Origin: Reyranella sp.
Lineage (GTDB): Bacteria; Pseudomonadota; Alphaproteobacteria; Reyranellales; Reyranellaceae
Direction: 5' to 3'
Length of the DNA stretch: 35,178 nt
Assembly (NCBI RefSeq): GCF_030651995.1
Contig: NZ_JAUSBN010000039.1
Span: 1 to 35,178 of the forward strand
The position numbers were made by a program, and so were the translations under genes. Below, in pieces: positions 8,754-16,736 of this stretch (position 1 is its first letter; each line of letters starts with the position of its first letter). The notes beneath the pieces are model-generated. The model ran no database searches and was not told the origin of the DNA. It worked only from the letters and a program-made list of their open reading frames with translations.

Positions 8754-9428
8754 ATGATCGCGCGTCTGGTCTGTCTTGCCGCCCTGCTGTTTCCCGGAAT
8801 TGCGCTCGCGCAGAATGCCGGCGTGGAGGCAAAGGCCTGCACGCCGAGCGGCGCGCTTGACCCGGCCTACGAGCGGGACAGCGGGACGATCGACTGGCCC
8901 GAAGAGGCGCAGCGGCTCAGGGCCGACGTGCCGAGCGTTTCGCGGCAGGGCGACCGGCTGTGGCTGGCGATCGACGGTGGCACAGCGGTCGAGCTGCAGG
9001 ATTGTCCCTATGGCGACGCCGGCTACCAGTACCTCTACGAGCGTTATGACGATCCCGGCCGCTTCTACGTCGTGCGCACGCCGGGCCCCGACGACTTCGC
9101 CTGGACGCTGGTGATGAAGCGCACGGGCCGGCTGTTCACGGTCCACGGCGCGCCGGTCTGGGCCTCGGACAAGACAAGATTCCTGACGGTCGCCTGCTCG
9201 CTCCAGCCGGCGCGCGGCACGCTGTCGATCTTCGCGCCCTCGGGCGATGCACTCCCGACCGAGGCGGAGTTCGAGTTGCCCTGTGCGACCGAGAGCTGCT
9301 CGGCGCGCTGGGACTTCCAGTCCTGGATCTCGATCGCCTGCACGCCGCGCGACGACACCGCGAAGAAGGGCCAGGAGTTCGTTCTGATGCGCGGCAACGA
9401 CGGCAAGTGGAACCGGTTCGGGCGTTAG
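8754..9428 (+). CDS. Secreted hypothetical protein, cysteine-containing
   Basis: This 224-residue protein has a clear Sec signal peptide (residues 1-19, ending Ala-Leu-Ala-Gln). The mature part holds six cysteines, at Lys-Ala-Cys, Gln-Asp-Cys, Val-Ala-Cys, Leu-Pro-Cys, Glu-Ser-Cys and Ile-Ala-Cys, which would suit three disulfides in the periplasm. I do not recognise a domain. It follows the Rrf2 gene by nine bases and is the last gene of the GNAT-Rrf2 cassette. It ends before a palindromic repeat that separates it from the convergent acyl-CoA dehydrogenase gene. Confidence 0.72.
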   Translation: MIARLVCLAALLFPGIALAQNAGVEAKACTPSGALDPAYERDSGTIDWPEEAQRLRADVPSVSRQGDRLWLAIDGGTAVELQDCPYGDAGYQYLYERYDDPGRFYVVRTPGPDDFAWTLVMKRTGRLFTVHGAPVWASDKTRFLTVACSLQPARGTLSIFAPSGDALPTEAEFELPCATESCSARWDFQSWISIACTPRDDTAKKGQEFVLMRGNDGKWNRFGR

Positions 9429-9447
9429 GGCGACCGCTCATCTTGCT

Positions 9448-9538
9448 CCTCTCCCCCGATAGGGGGAGAGGCTGGGTGAGGGGGCGACGCACCTCCTGTA
9501 ACCCCCTCACCTAACCTCTCCCCCTATCGGGGGAGAGG
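9448..9538. repeat. Composite double-hairpin repeat between convergent genes
   Basis: Two identical-type hairpins in opposite orientation occur here: CCTCTCCCCC...GGGGGAGAGG at 9448-9471 and again at 9515-9538. They are joined by GGGTGAGGGGG on the left and CCCCCTCACC on the right, so the whole element is also one large inverted repeat. It fills the gap between the secreted protein gene and the acyl-CoA dehydrogenase gene, where it could act as a two-way terminator. A sibling copy is at 25666-25763, and a diverged one at 18643-18818. Confidence 0.88.
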
Positions 9539-9544
9539 AATAGA

Positions 9545-10738
9545 CTAAGCCTTGTCCCATCCATCCCGCGTCTGCGGGAGCTTCTTCTTGAGCAGCGCGC
9601 CCGCCACGACGTTGCGCAGCACTTCCGCCGTGCCGCCGCCGATGGTGAACATGCGGACGTCGCGGGCCATGCGTTCGAGCGGCAGTTCGCGGCTGTAGCC
9701 GCGGGCGCCGAAGAACTGCAGCGCCTCGTTCACGATCTGGATGGCGCTCTCCGACGTGAACACCTTGGCCTGGGCCGCCATCAGCATGTCGGGGAAGCCG
9801 CCTTCGCCCGAGCGCGCGGCGTTGTAGACCAGCGCGCGCGCGGCCTCGAGCTTGATCGACATGTCCGCGAGCTTCCATTGCAGGCCCTGGAACTCGTTGA
9901 TCGGCCGGCCGAACTGGTGGCGCGTCTCCGACCAGTCGAGCGCCAGCCGATAGGCGCCGTCGGCGATGCCGAGCGCCACGGTGGCGGCTCCGACGCGCTG
10001 GCTGTTGTAGGCGGTCATCAGGTCGGCGAAGCCCTTCTTCAGGCCGCGCGGCGGGATCACCAGCGCCGATGGCGGGACGTCCATGTCCTCGAGGTCGATC
10101 ACTGCCTCGGGAATGCCGCGCAGACCCATGGTCGGCTCGCGCTTGGTGATCTTGAGGCCCTTGGTCTCGTCGCGGATGGCGAGGAAGCCGCCGATGCCCT
10201 CGAACGTGCCCTTCTCGTCGTAGACCTTGGCGAAGATCAGGTGCAGGCGGGAGACGCCGCCGCCGGTGATCCAGTGCTTGCGGCCGTTCAGGACGTAGCG
10301 GTTGCCCTTCTTGTCGGCGCGCGTGGTCATGCCGTTGGCGTCGGAGCCGGCATCGGGCTCGGTGATGCAGATCGCGGGCTTGTCGCCGGCCAGAACCATG
10401 TCGGCGCACATCTTCTTCTGCTCTTCCGAGCCATAGGCCATGACCGCGCTGATCGCGCCCATGTTGGTCTCGACGGCGATGCGGCCGGTGACGGCGCAGG
10501 CCGCCGACAGCGCCTCGATGGCGAGCACGGCGTCGAGCCAGCCCTTGCCCTGGCCGCCATACTGCTTGGGGATCGTCATGCCGACCAGCCTGGCATCCTT
10601 CAGCAGTTCGACATTGTCCCAGGGATATTGCTCGGTGCGATCGACCTCGGCGGCGCGGGTGGCGACGGGGCCGGCGGCGAGTTCGCGGGCGCGGGCCTGC
10701 AGTTCGATCTGATCCGGTGACAGGGCGGACGGGTTCAT
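9545..10738 (-). CDS. Acyl-CoA dehydrogenase-fold flavoprotein without catalytic Glu (desulfinase-like)
   Basis: This is a 397-residue acyl-CoA dehydrogenase-family FAD protein. A TGAGGT lies nine bases before ATG 10738. FAD and substrate motifs are present: Cys-Ile-Thr-Glu-Pro-Asp-Ala-Gly-Ser-Asp at 124-133, Trp-Ile-Thr-Gly-Gly at 156-160, Arg-His-Gln-Phe-Gly-Arg at 273-278 and Gly-Gly-Gly-Thr-Ala-Glu at 367-372. The usual base, the Glu just before Gly-Thr in the C-terminal motif, is Gly368 here, and the alternative helix-G base (Glu in isovaleryl-CoA dehydrogenase) is Gln247. A Gln at that place plus an Arg near residue 84-86 (here Arg86) is what I recall for 3-sulfinopropanoyl-CoA desulfinase. 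It may therefore not be an ordinary dehydrogenase. It lies 12 bp after the cyclase pair. Confidence 0.85.
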   Translation of the reverse strand: MNPSALSPDQIELQARARELAAGPVATRAAEVDRTEQYPWDNVELLKDARLVGMTIPKQYGGQGKGWLDAVLAIEALSAACAVTGRIAVETNMGAISAVMAYGSEEQKKMCADMVLAGDKPAICITEPDAGSDANGMTTRADKKGNRYVLNGRKHWITGGGVSRLHLIFAKVYDEKGTFEGIGGFLAIRDETKGLKITKREPTMGLRGIPEAVIDLEDMDVPPSALVIPPRGLKKGFADLMTAYNSQRVGAATVALGIADGAYRLALDWSETRHQFGRPINEFQGLQWKLADMSIKLEAARALVYNAARSGEGGFPDMLMAAQAKVFTSESAIQIVNEALQFFGARGYSRELPLERMARDVRMFTIGGGTAEVLRNVVAGALLKKKLPQTRDGWDKA

Positions 10739-10750
10739 GGACGGCGGACC

Positions 10751-12262
10751 TCAGACTGTATCGATGGTGAAGATGGCGACCGACCCGCTTCGGCCGCGGA
10801 CGGCCGTGCTGCCGAGCGGCTTGAACACGAACTCCGTACCGCAGCCGGCGCACGTCGTCTCCGAAACGAGAATGCTCGTGCCGTGATCCTTGTTCAACTT
10901 TTCCAGGCGCGCGGCGAGGTTCACCGTGTCGCCTAGCAATGTGAAGCTGAGCCGCTGGCCGGCGCCGACGGATCCGCCGATGACCGGGCCGGTGCTGATC
11001 CCGATCCGGGTGACGAAGGGGACCCTGGCCTCACCGAAACTGCGGCCGGCGACGGCGCGCTGGATGTCGACGGCCGCACGGATGGCGGCCGGAGCGTGTT
11101 GAGGACAGGCCAACGGCATGTTGAAGGAGGCGAAGAGGCCGTCGCCGATGAAGGTGTGCACCACGCCGCCATGGTCGCGGATGGGAGCGAGGACGGTCTC
11201 GAGATATTCGTTCAGCGCCCCGAAGAGATGGTCCGGGGGCAGCTTTTCGGCGATGGTCGTGAACCCCGATACGTCCGTGAACAGGATCGTCGCGTCGCGG
11301 GTTTCTCCGGCCAGCACGCCGTTGCCGCCGCGCTGCAGGATGGTCGAGGCCACGCTCTCGTCGACATACCGGCCGAACGTCTCGCGGATCTGCTCGCGTT
11401 CGCGCAGCCCCTCGATCATGGTGTTGAACTGGCCGGTCAGTTCCCCGACCTCGTCGTTCGACGTCACGGGGATCCGGACCGACATGTCACCGCCGGCGAC
11501 GGTCGACATGGCGCGGGACAGGATGCGGATGGGACGCAGCAGCGATCGCCAGATGAAGTAGACCGAGACGGTGACGCCCATCAGCCCAATGGCGACGTCG
11601 GTTGCGATCTCGTACTGCACCTTCTCGCCCTCGTAGGACAGGAGGTCGATGATCACGGCCGTCATGGGGGCCAGGGACATGACCAGCAGGGCGATGCCGA
11701 GCTTCAGGCGGTAACGGCCGAAGAACAGCGACAGGTTCCGGCCGGTGCGTTCGAAGATGAAGCCGCAGAGCGTGGCCAGATAGTCGCTTATGACGAAGTA
11801 GATGTAGGTGAAGTAGAAGAGCGGCAGCAGCAGGCAGAGCGCGACGTTGTCGACCAGCGTCTGGGTGGGGAGGGCGCGGAAGGTGGCATCCGGCCAGAGG
11901 TACGGCGCCATCACCCGAAAGCCCACCATCACCAGCGCGAGCAGCGCCACGCGCGCGGCCGTCAGGAGCGGGAGTTGCGTGATCCGGCGCTCCACATCCT
12001 CGAACGATCGCCGTCCCGACAGATATTCCTCGATCGGTATGAACAGGCGCCGGCAAACCAGGGTATTGACGCCCAGCAGCAGGAAGAGCCCGACGGCGAT
12101 CGACCGCGGCGCATAGGCCCAGGCATCCGCGAAGGCGACGAACACGCCGGTGAAGACGATGTCGACCCCGGCCGCGGAGACCGCCCGCAGCAGATAGCGC
12201 CGCCGCAGGCTGCCGATCTCGGACGCCGTTGCGACGGGCTGGCCGTTTCCTGCTGCGGTCAC
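10751..12262 (-). CDS. Membrane HAMP / class III nucleotide cyclase (downstream copy)
   Basis: This is a 503-residue protein. Residues 25-240 hold about six transmembrane helices; a HAMP domain is at about 240-295 (Leu-Leu-Arg-Pro-Ile-Arg, then Val-Gly-Glu-Leu-Thr), and a class III cyclase domain at about 320-500. Metal-binding Asp330 (Phe-Thr-Asp-Val-Ser-Gly-Phe) and Asp374 (Ile-Gly-Asp-Gly-Leu-Phe) are present, as are the catalytic Asn448 and Arg452 (Val-Asn-Leu-Ala-Ala-Arg). The adenine-selecting Lys, expected two residues before Ile-Gly-Asp, is Thr370; its partner position is Thr441. It starts with GTG, overlapping the upstream paralogue's stop (GTGA), so both are made from one message. 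The product is likely cAMP by family, but specificity is open. Confidence 0.9.
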   Translation of the reverse strand: MTAAGNGQPVATASEIGSLRRRYLLRAVSAAGVDIVFTGVFVAFADAWAYAPRSIAVGLFLLLGVNTLVCRRLFIPIEEYLSGRRSFEDVERRITQLPLLTAARVALLALVMVGFRVMAPYLWPDATFRALPTQTLVDNVALCLLLPLFYFTYIYFVISDYLATLCGFIFERTGRNLSLFFGRYRLKLGIALLVMSLAPMTAVIIDLLSYEGEKVQYEIATDVAIGLMGVTVSVYFIWRSLLRPIRILSRAMSTVAGGDMSVRIPVTSNDEVGELTGQFNTMIEGLREREQIRETFGRYVDESVASTILQRGGNGVLAGETRDATILFTDVSGFTTIAEKLPPDHLFGALNEYLETVLAPIRDHGGVVHTFIGDGLFASFNMPLACPQHAPAAIRAAVDIQRAVAGRSFGEARVPFVTRIGISTGPVIGGSVGAGQRLSFTLLGDTVNLAARLEKLNKDHGTSILVSETTCAGCGTEFVFKPLGSTAVRGRSGSVAIFTIDTV

Positions 12263-13761
12263 AGGGGCTGTCCCACACGATAGACGACGACGCCGTCCTG
12301 ATGACCGCGCACGTCGGTGGTGCCCAGCCGTTCGCAGAAAGCCTCCGCGCCCGCCGCCGCCACGGTGCGCTCGGCGGCGAGGATGCGTGTGCCGAACTTC
12401 TTGTTGAGTTGCTCGATACGCGCGGCGACGTTCACCGCATCGCCCAGCAACGTGTAGCTGAGCCGATTGTCGGTGCCGATCGTGACGCCGATGACGGGCC
12501 CGGTGTTGAGGCCGATGCGCGTCGGGAGTGCGAAGCCGCGCGCGAACCGGGCAACGGAGAGGGCCTGCTGGATTTCGATCGCGGCCGCGATGGCGGCCCT
12601 GGCGTGGTCCTCCAGCGGCCGCGGCAAGCCGAAGCTCGCGAAGAGCCCGTCGCCGATGAAGCTGTTCACGATGCCTCCGTGGCGCTGAATGACCGGGACG
12701 ACGGTGTGAAGATAGGCGTTCAGGAGGGCGGCGACCTCGGCCGGCGTCGCGCTCTCGGAAACGGCCGTAAAGCCCTCGATGTCCGTGAACATCAGGGTCG
12801 CTTCGGCCGTGGTGTCGATGCTGCGGCCGGTATTGCCGCGGTTGGACAGAATCGAGGCGGCGACCGTCTCGCTCACGTACTTGCCGAAAGTGTCGCGAAG
12901 GTAGGCTTTCTCGGCGAGGCCCTCGACCATCTGGTTGAAGCGGCTGGCGGCATGGCCCAGCTCGTCGTTCGAGGTGACGGGCAGGCGCACCGTATAGTCG
13001 TCGTCGGCGACGCGGCGCAGGCCGCCATCCAGCCGCGTGATCGGTCGGGTCAGCGCGCTCGATATCCAGTAGTACATGAAGGCCGTGCCGATTGCCGACG
13101 TCGTGATGTCGGACGAGGCTTCGCGCACCAGCCGGTCACCGCTGTAGCTCAGCATGTCGGCGACGATCAGGACCATGGTCGCGAAGGACACGAACAGGAG
13201 GGCGAGGGCGACCTTGCGCCGGAAGCGGCCATCGAACGTCCCGATGTTCACGCCCCTCGTGCGAAACAGCTCCTCGCACAGGCGATCGAGGTACGCCGCG
13301 ACGACAAAGAAGGTGAGGACGACGTTGAAGCCGGTACCGACCGTCAGGTTGGCGAAGACGTCCGGCCAGGCAACCTGCTGGAGTGTGGCGCCGAAGGTGA
13401 TGTCGAGGCGATGCGAGAGCAGGCGCAGCCCCACCATCGGCGCGTACATCACCCCCACGACGGTCGCGGAATGGCGCGGCAGCCGCGCCAGCGCACTCTC
13501 GATGTCACCGAAGGCCGCTCGCCCCTCGATGAAATGCCGTATCGGCCGGATCAGAAGCCAGGCACCGAGGCCCACTCCGCCGGCGAGGAACAGGGTCGTG
13601 ACCGCCAGCGACGGAAGGATGACCTGCGGGGCGTCGTTGAGCGCCGCATAGACGAGCACCGAGACGACGTCGATCAGGAACGGCACCGACATCGCAAGGT
13701 AGTAGCGATGCACGAGTCTGGCGGGCGACCAGTGCGGCGCCGCGTCGTGGGGGGCGTTCAT
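12259..13761 (-). CDS. Membrane HAMP / class III nucleotide cyclase (upstream copy)
   Basis: This 500-residue paralogue of the downstream cyclase has the same layout: membrane helices over about residues 18-235, HAMP at about 235-290 (Leu-Thr-Arg-Pro-Ile-Thr, then Leu-Gly-His-Ala-Ala), and a cyclase domain from about 315. Metal ligands are Asp327 (Phe-Thr-Asp-Ile-Glu-Gly-Phe) and Asp371 (Ile-Gly-Asp-Gly); the catalytic pair is Asn444 and Arg448. The adenine-selecting Lys position is Ser367 and its partner is Thr437. Start 13761 is chosen because the sequence before it (in frame to 13830) is Arg-rich and unlike a membrane-protein start. The pair could form a heterodimer, because class III sites form at dimer interfaces. 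Confidence 0.9.
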   Translation of the reverse strand: MNAPHDAAPHWSPARLVHRYYLAMSVPFLIDVVSVLVYAALNDAPQVILPSLAVTTLFLAGGVGLGAWLLIRPIRHFIEGRAAFGDIESALARLPRHSATVVGVMYAPMVGLRLLSHRLDITFGATLQQVAWPDVFANLTVGTGFNVVLTFFVVAAYLDRLCEELFRTRGVNIGTFDGRFRRKVALALLFVSFATMVLIVADMLSYSGDRLVREASSDITTSAIGTAFMYYWISSALTRPITRLDGGLRRVADDDYTVRLPVTSNDELGHAASRFNQMVEGLAEKAYLRDTFGKYVSETVAASILSNRGNTGRSIDTTAEATLMFTDIEGFTAVSESATPAEVAALLNAYLHTVVPVIQRHGGIVNSFIGDGLFASFGLPRPLEDHARAAIAAAIEIQQALSVARFARGFALPTRIGLNTGPVIGVTIGTDNRLSYTLLGDAVNVAARIEQLNKKFGTRILAAERTVAAAGAEAFCERLGTTDVRGHQDGVVVYRVGQPL

Positions 13762-13837
13762 CCGCCGGATATAGTGCGGATCGCGACGGAGCGGAATGCC
13801 CCGCCTGAGTTGATCCGGTTTCGCTCTCAAAGGCTCC

Positions 13838-14009
13838 GTCGTCTCGACCGAAGCGCCCCCTCGGAAGCCCTCGGGGCAGGCTCCGTCGCGAAGCGGAGAG
13901 ACCTCTTTCCCACCAATAGACGCGCGGCCGGGCGAAAAAAGGTCTCTCCACTTCGCCTCGTGGAGTTTACCCCGAGGTATTCGAGGGGCGAGGCTCCGGT
14001 CGAGACGAC
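13838..14009. repeat. Long composite inverted repeat between transglutaminase and cyclase genes
   Basis: The outer arms GTCGTCTCGACCG (13838-13850) and CGGTCGAGACGAC (13997-14009) are perfect over 13 bp. Inside, GGAGAGACC (13895-13903) pairs with GGTCTCTCC (13941-13949), and short hairpins such as CCCTCG...CGAGGG-like stems occur in each half. It fills most of the 257-bp gap between the transglutaminase stop and the first cyclase start. Related sequence (GAAGCGGAG-TGGAGGGATCTC) occurs at 28029-28112. There is no coding sequence here. Confidence 0.85.
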
Positions 14010-14018
14010 GGGACAGCC

Positions 14019-15110
14019 TTATGCGATCAGTTCACGCGCCGTGATTCGGTACTTGAACTTGTCCGGGTCGAGCGAGTCGAGGAAGCCGGACCGGTTCTCG
14101 GCCTGCGGATACATCAGGAAGGCGACCGGCTCCTCCTTCGAGCCCGGCAGCTTCACATCGTGCGCGACGTTGTAGGCGAGCCAGTTGCCTTCCCAGGAGC
14201 CGAACAGGGCGCGGCGAGCGGCGACGACCTTCGGGTCGGTCATGGCGAGGTTGGCCGGCGGTTCCTCGAGTACGACCTTGCGCACGTCGGCGGGATCGAC
14301 CGGCGTCCAGCCTGAGCCGCTGAGCCAGACCTCGGCGCGGCAGTGCTGCGCCTTGGACACGACCTCCGAACCGGCGCCCAGCGCCTTGAAGCCGAACTCC
14401 GACGGCATCACGCGAATGCCGTAGACGTCGCGCGCCGGTAATCCGATCGAGCGGGCGAGGCCGACATAGAGCGCGTTCAGGTCGGCACACTTGCCGTTCA
14501 GGTTGCCGGTCCTGATCATCGTGGTGATGTCGCCGACGCCGCAGCCCAGCGTCTTGGCGTTGCGGAAGGTGTTCTCGACGACCCAGTCGTAGATCGCGCG
14601 CGCCTTGGCGACGTCGCCCTGCTTGCCGCGCACGATCCCGTCGGCCGTTTCCTTCACGAGGCCGTCGGTCGGCAGGAAGGTGGTCGGCATCAGGTTGAGC
14701 TTGCGCTCGGCGTCGCTGAGCGGCGCAGCATTGCCCCGGCCTGGCACGACCGACCGGTTCTGCGCCTGGATCGGCGCCACGATTTCGATCACCGGCGCCT
14801 GCTGGTCGGCCGCCCATTCGACCCTCAGCATCTCGGCGCCATACTTGGGATCGCGGACGCGTTCGGTGACGCGCGCATTGCCGGTCCAGGTGACGGCGCC
14901 GGGGCGCTGCCAGTCCGGCGCCTCGAAGGTCGGCAGCGGGATCCACGCCTTGGTTGCGCCGGCCGTCGGCTCGATGCGGGTTGTCAGCAGGTAGCTGCGC
15001 CAGCCCTTGGGCACGGGGGCGTAGGTCACAGCCTGGGCCGACGCCAGCCGCGGAGAGAATGAAAGGGCCCCGGCAGCGATGCCGGCCTTGAACATGTCAC
15101 GACGATGCAT
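14019..15110 (-). CDS. Tat-exported transglutaminase-like protein
   Basis: This is a 363-residue protein. The start at 15110 has GGAGGA eight bases upstream and gives a twin-arginine leader (His-Arg-Arg-Asp-Met-Phe-Lys, then an Ala-rich core ending Ala-Ser-Ala-Gln). The transglutaminase-like catalytic triad is visible: Cys208 in Asn-Gly-Lys-Cys-Ala-Asp-Leu-Asn, His256 in Ala-Gln-His-Cys-Arg-Ala-Glu-Val-Trp, and Asp272 in Pro-Val-Asp-Pro-Ala-Asp. Residues about 40-130 form an Ig-like or beta-rich N-terminal region. Such proteins are usually cysteine proteases or amidases rather than true cross-linkers. It lies 181 bp after livF in the same direction, with no clear promoter in that gap. A periplasmic role beside the Liv transporter, for example processing a peptide or amide substrate, is speculation. 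Confidence 0.85.
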   Translation of the reverse strand: MHRRDMFKAGIAAGALSFSPRLASAQAVTYAPVPKGWRSYLLTTRIEPTAGATKAWIPLPTFEAPDWQRPGAVTWTGNARVTERVRDPKYGAEMLRVEWAADQQAPVIEIVAPIQAQNRSVVPGRGNAAPLSDAERKLNLMPTTFLPTDGLVKETADGIVRGKQGDVAKARAIYDWVVENTFRNAKTLGCGVGDITTMIRTGNLNGKCADLNALYVGLARSIGLPARDVYGIRVMPSEFGFKALGAGSEVVSKAQHCRAEVWLSGSGWTPVDPADVRKVVLEEPPANLAMTDPKVVAARRALFGSWEGNWLAYNVAHDVKLPGSKEEPVAFLMYPQAENRSGFLDSLDPDKFKYRITARELIA

Positions 15111-15291
15111 TTCGAGTCCTCCCCGATTGGCAATTACTGCCGGGGAGGGCGGTCGTCCCGTCGTCGGGAAGAGCCGGCACCATCCCGGACCGATCCGCGT
15201 CGCACGCGACAGCGTCAGTACCGGAGAACAAGAAATGCAACGGGTCGCGGAGACCGTCAACTCCGTCAGATCGCAGGCCGGTCGGGGCTTC

Positions 15292-16004
<713 letters not shown>

Positions 16005-16008
<4 letters not shown>

Positions 16009-16736
16009 GCGGGCTCCGCTTCGCCCAGATAGACGTCGAGCACCGCCTGATGGCGCGCGATTTCGGCCGGCGTGCCCTCGGCGATCTTCTCGCCGTAGCT
16101 CACCACCACGATGTTGGAGGCGAGCGCCATGACCGCCCGCATCACATGCTCGATCAGCAGGATGGTGAGGCCGGTGCGCATGTTGAGTTCCTGCAGGAAC
16201 GTCACCATGACGTCGATCTCGGTGGGCCGCAGCCCGGCCATCACCTCGTCGAGCAGCAGCAGCTTGGGCTCGGTGGCGAGCGCGCGCGCAACCTCAAGGC
16301 GTTTGCGGTCGGGCAAGGTGAGGCTCTCGGCCGCCTGGTGCCGGCGATCGTGCAGGCCGAGCTGCATCAGAATGTCCGCGGCATAGGCCCGGGCGTCTGG
16401 AAGCGCGGGCCGGCGGTGCAGGGCGCCCACCGTGACGTTCTCCAGAACGCTCAATCCCTTGAACGGCTTCACGATCTGGAAGGTGCGGCCGACGCCCGCG
16501 TCGCAGACGAGGTCGGGCCGCAGACCGGAGATCTGCCGCCCGTCGAGCTGCACGCTGCCGGCGTCCGGCCGGTAGACACCCGCAATCATGTTGAAGATGG
16601 TGGTCTTGCCCGCGCCGTTGGGCCCGATGAGCGCGTTGATGGCGCCGGCCGGCACGTCGAACGAGACATCGTGGACCGCGCGGAGGCCGCGGAAGCTCTT
16701 GCCGATCCCATCGAGTTCGAGCCGCGCGCCGCTCAT
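16005..16736 (-). CDS. livG: Branched-chain/aromatic acid ABC transporter ATPase LivG
   Basis: This is a 243-residue ATPase. Walker A Gly-Pro-Asn-Gly-Ala-Gly-Lys-Thr is at 38-45, followed by the LivG-typical Gly-Val-Gly-Arg-Thr-Phe-Gln. The ABC signature is non-canonical: Leu-Thr-Leu-Pro-Asp-Arg-Lys-Arg-Leu-Glu replaces the usual Leu-Ser-x-Gly-Gln. The Walker B tail is Leu-Asp-Glu-Val-Met-Ala-Gly-Leu-Arg-Pro, where LivG usually has Asp-Glu-Pro. Similar degenerate signatures occur in some alphaproteobacterial LivG-like proteins, so this is probably functional. The start overlaps the livM stop and its own stop overlaps livF by ATGA. The open frame extends far upstream, but the true start is 16736. 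Confidence 0.92.

Noticed and set aside
9507..10853. 448-codon minus-strand frame overlapping the acyl-CoA dehydrogenase
   Set aside because: Same strand, wrong frame: Arg/Pro-rich translation with none of the FAD motifs that the 9545-10738 frame shows.
12229..14175. 648-codon open frame on the plus strand
   Set aside because: Antisense to the cyclase genes and running through the palindromic repeat; composition is that of a shadow frame.
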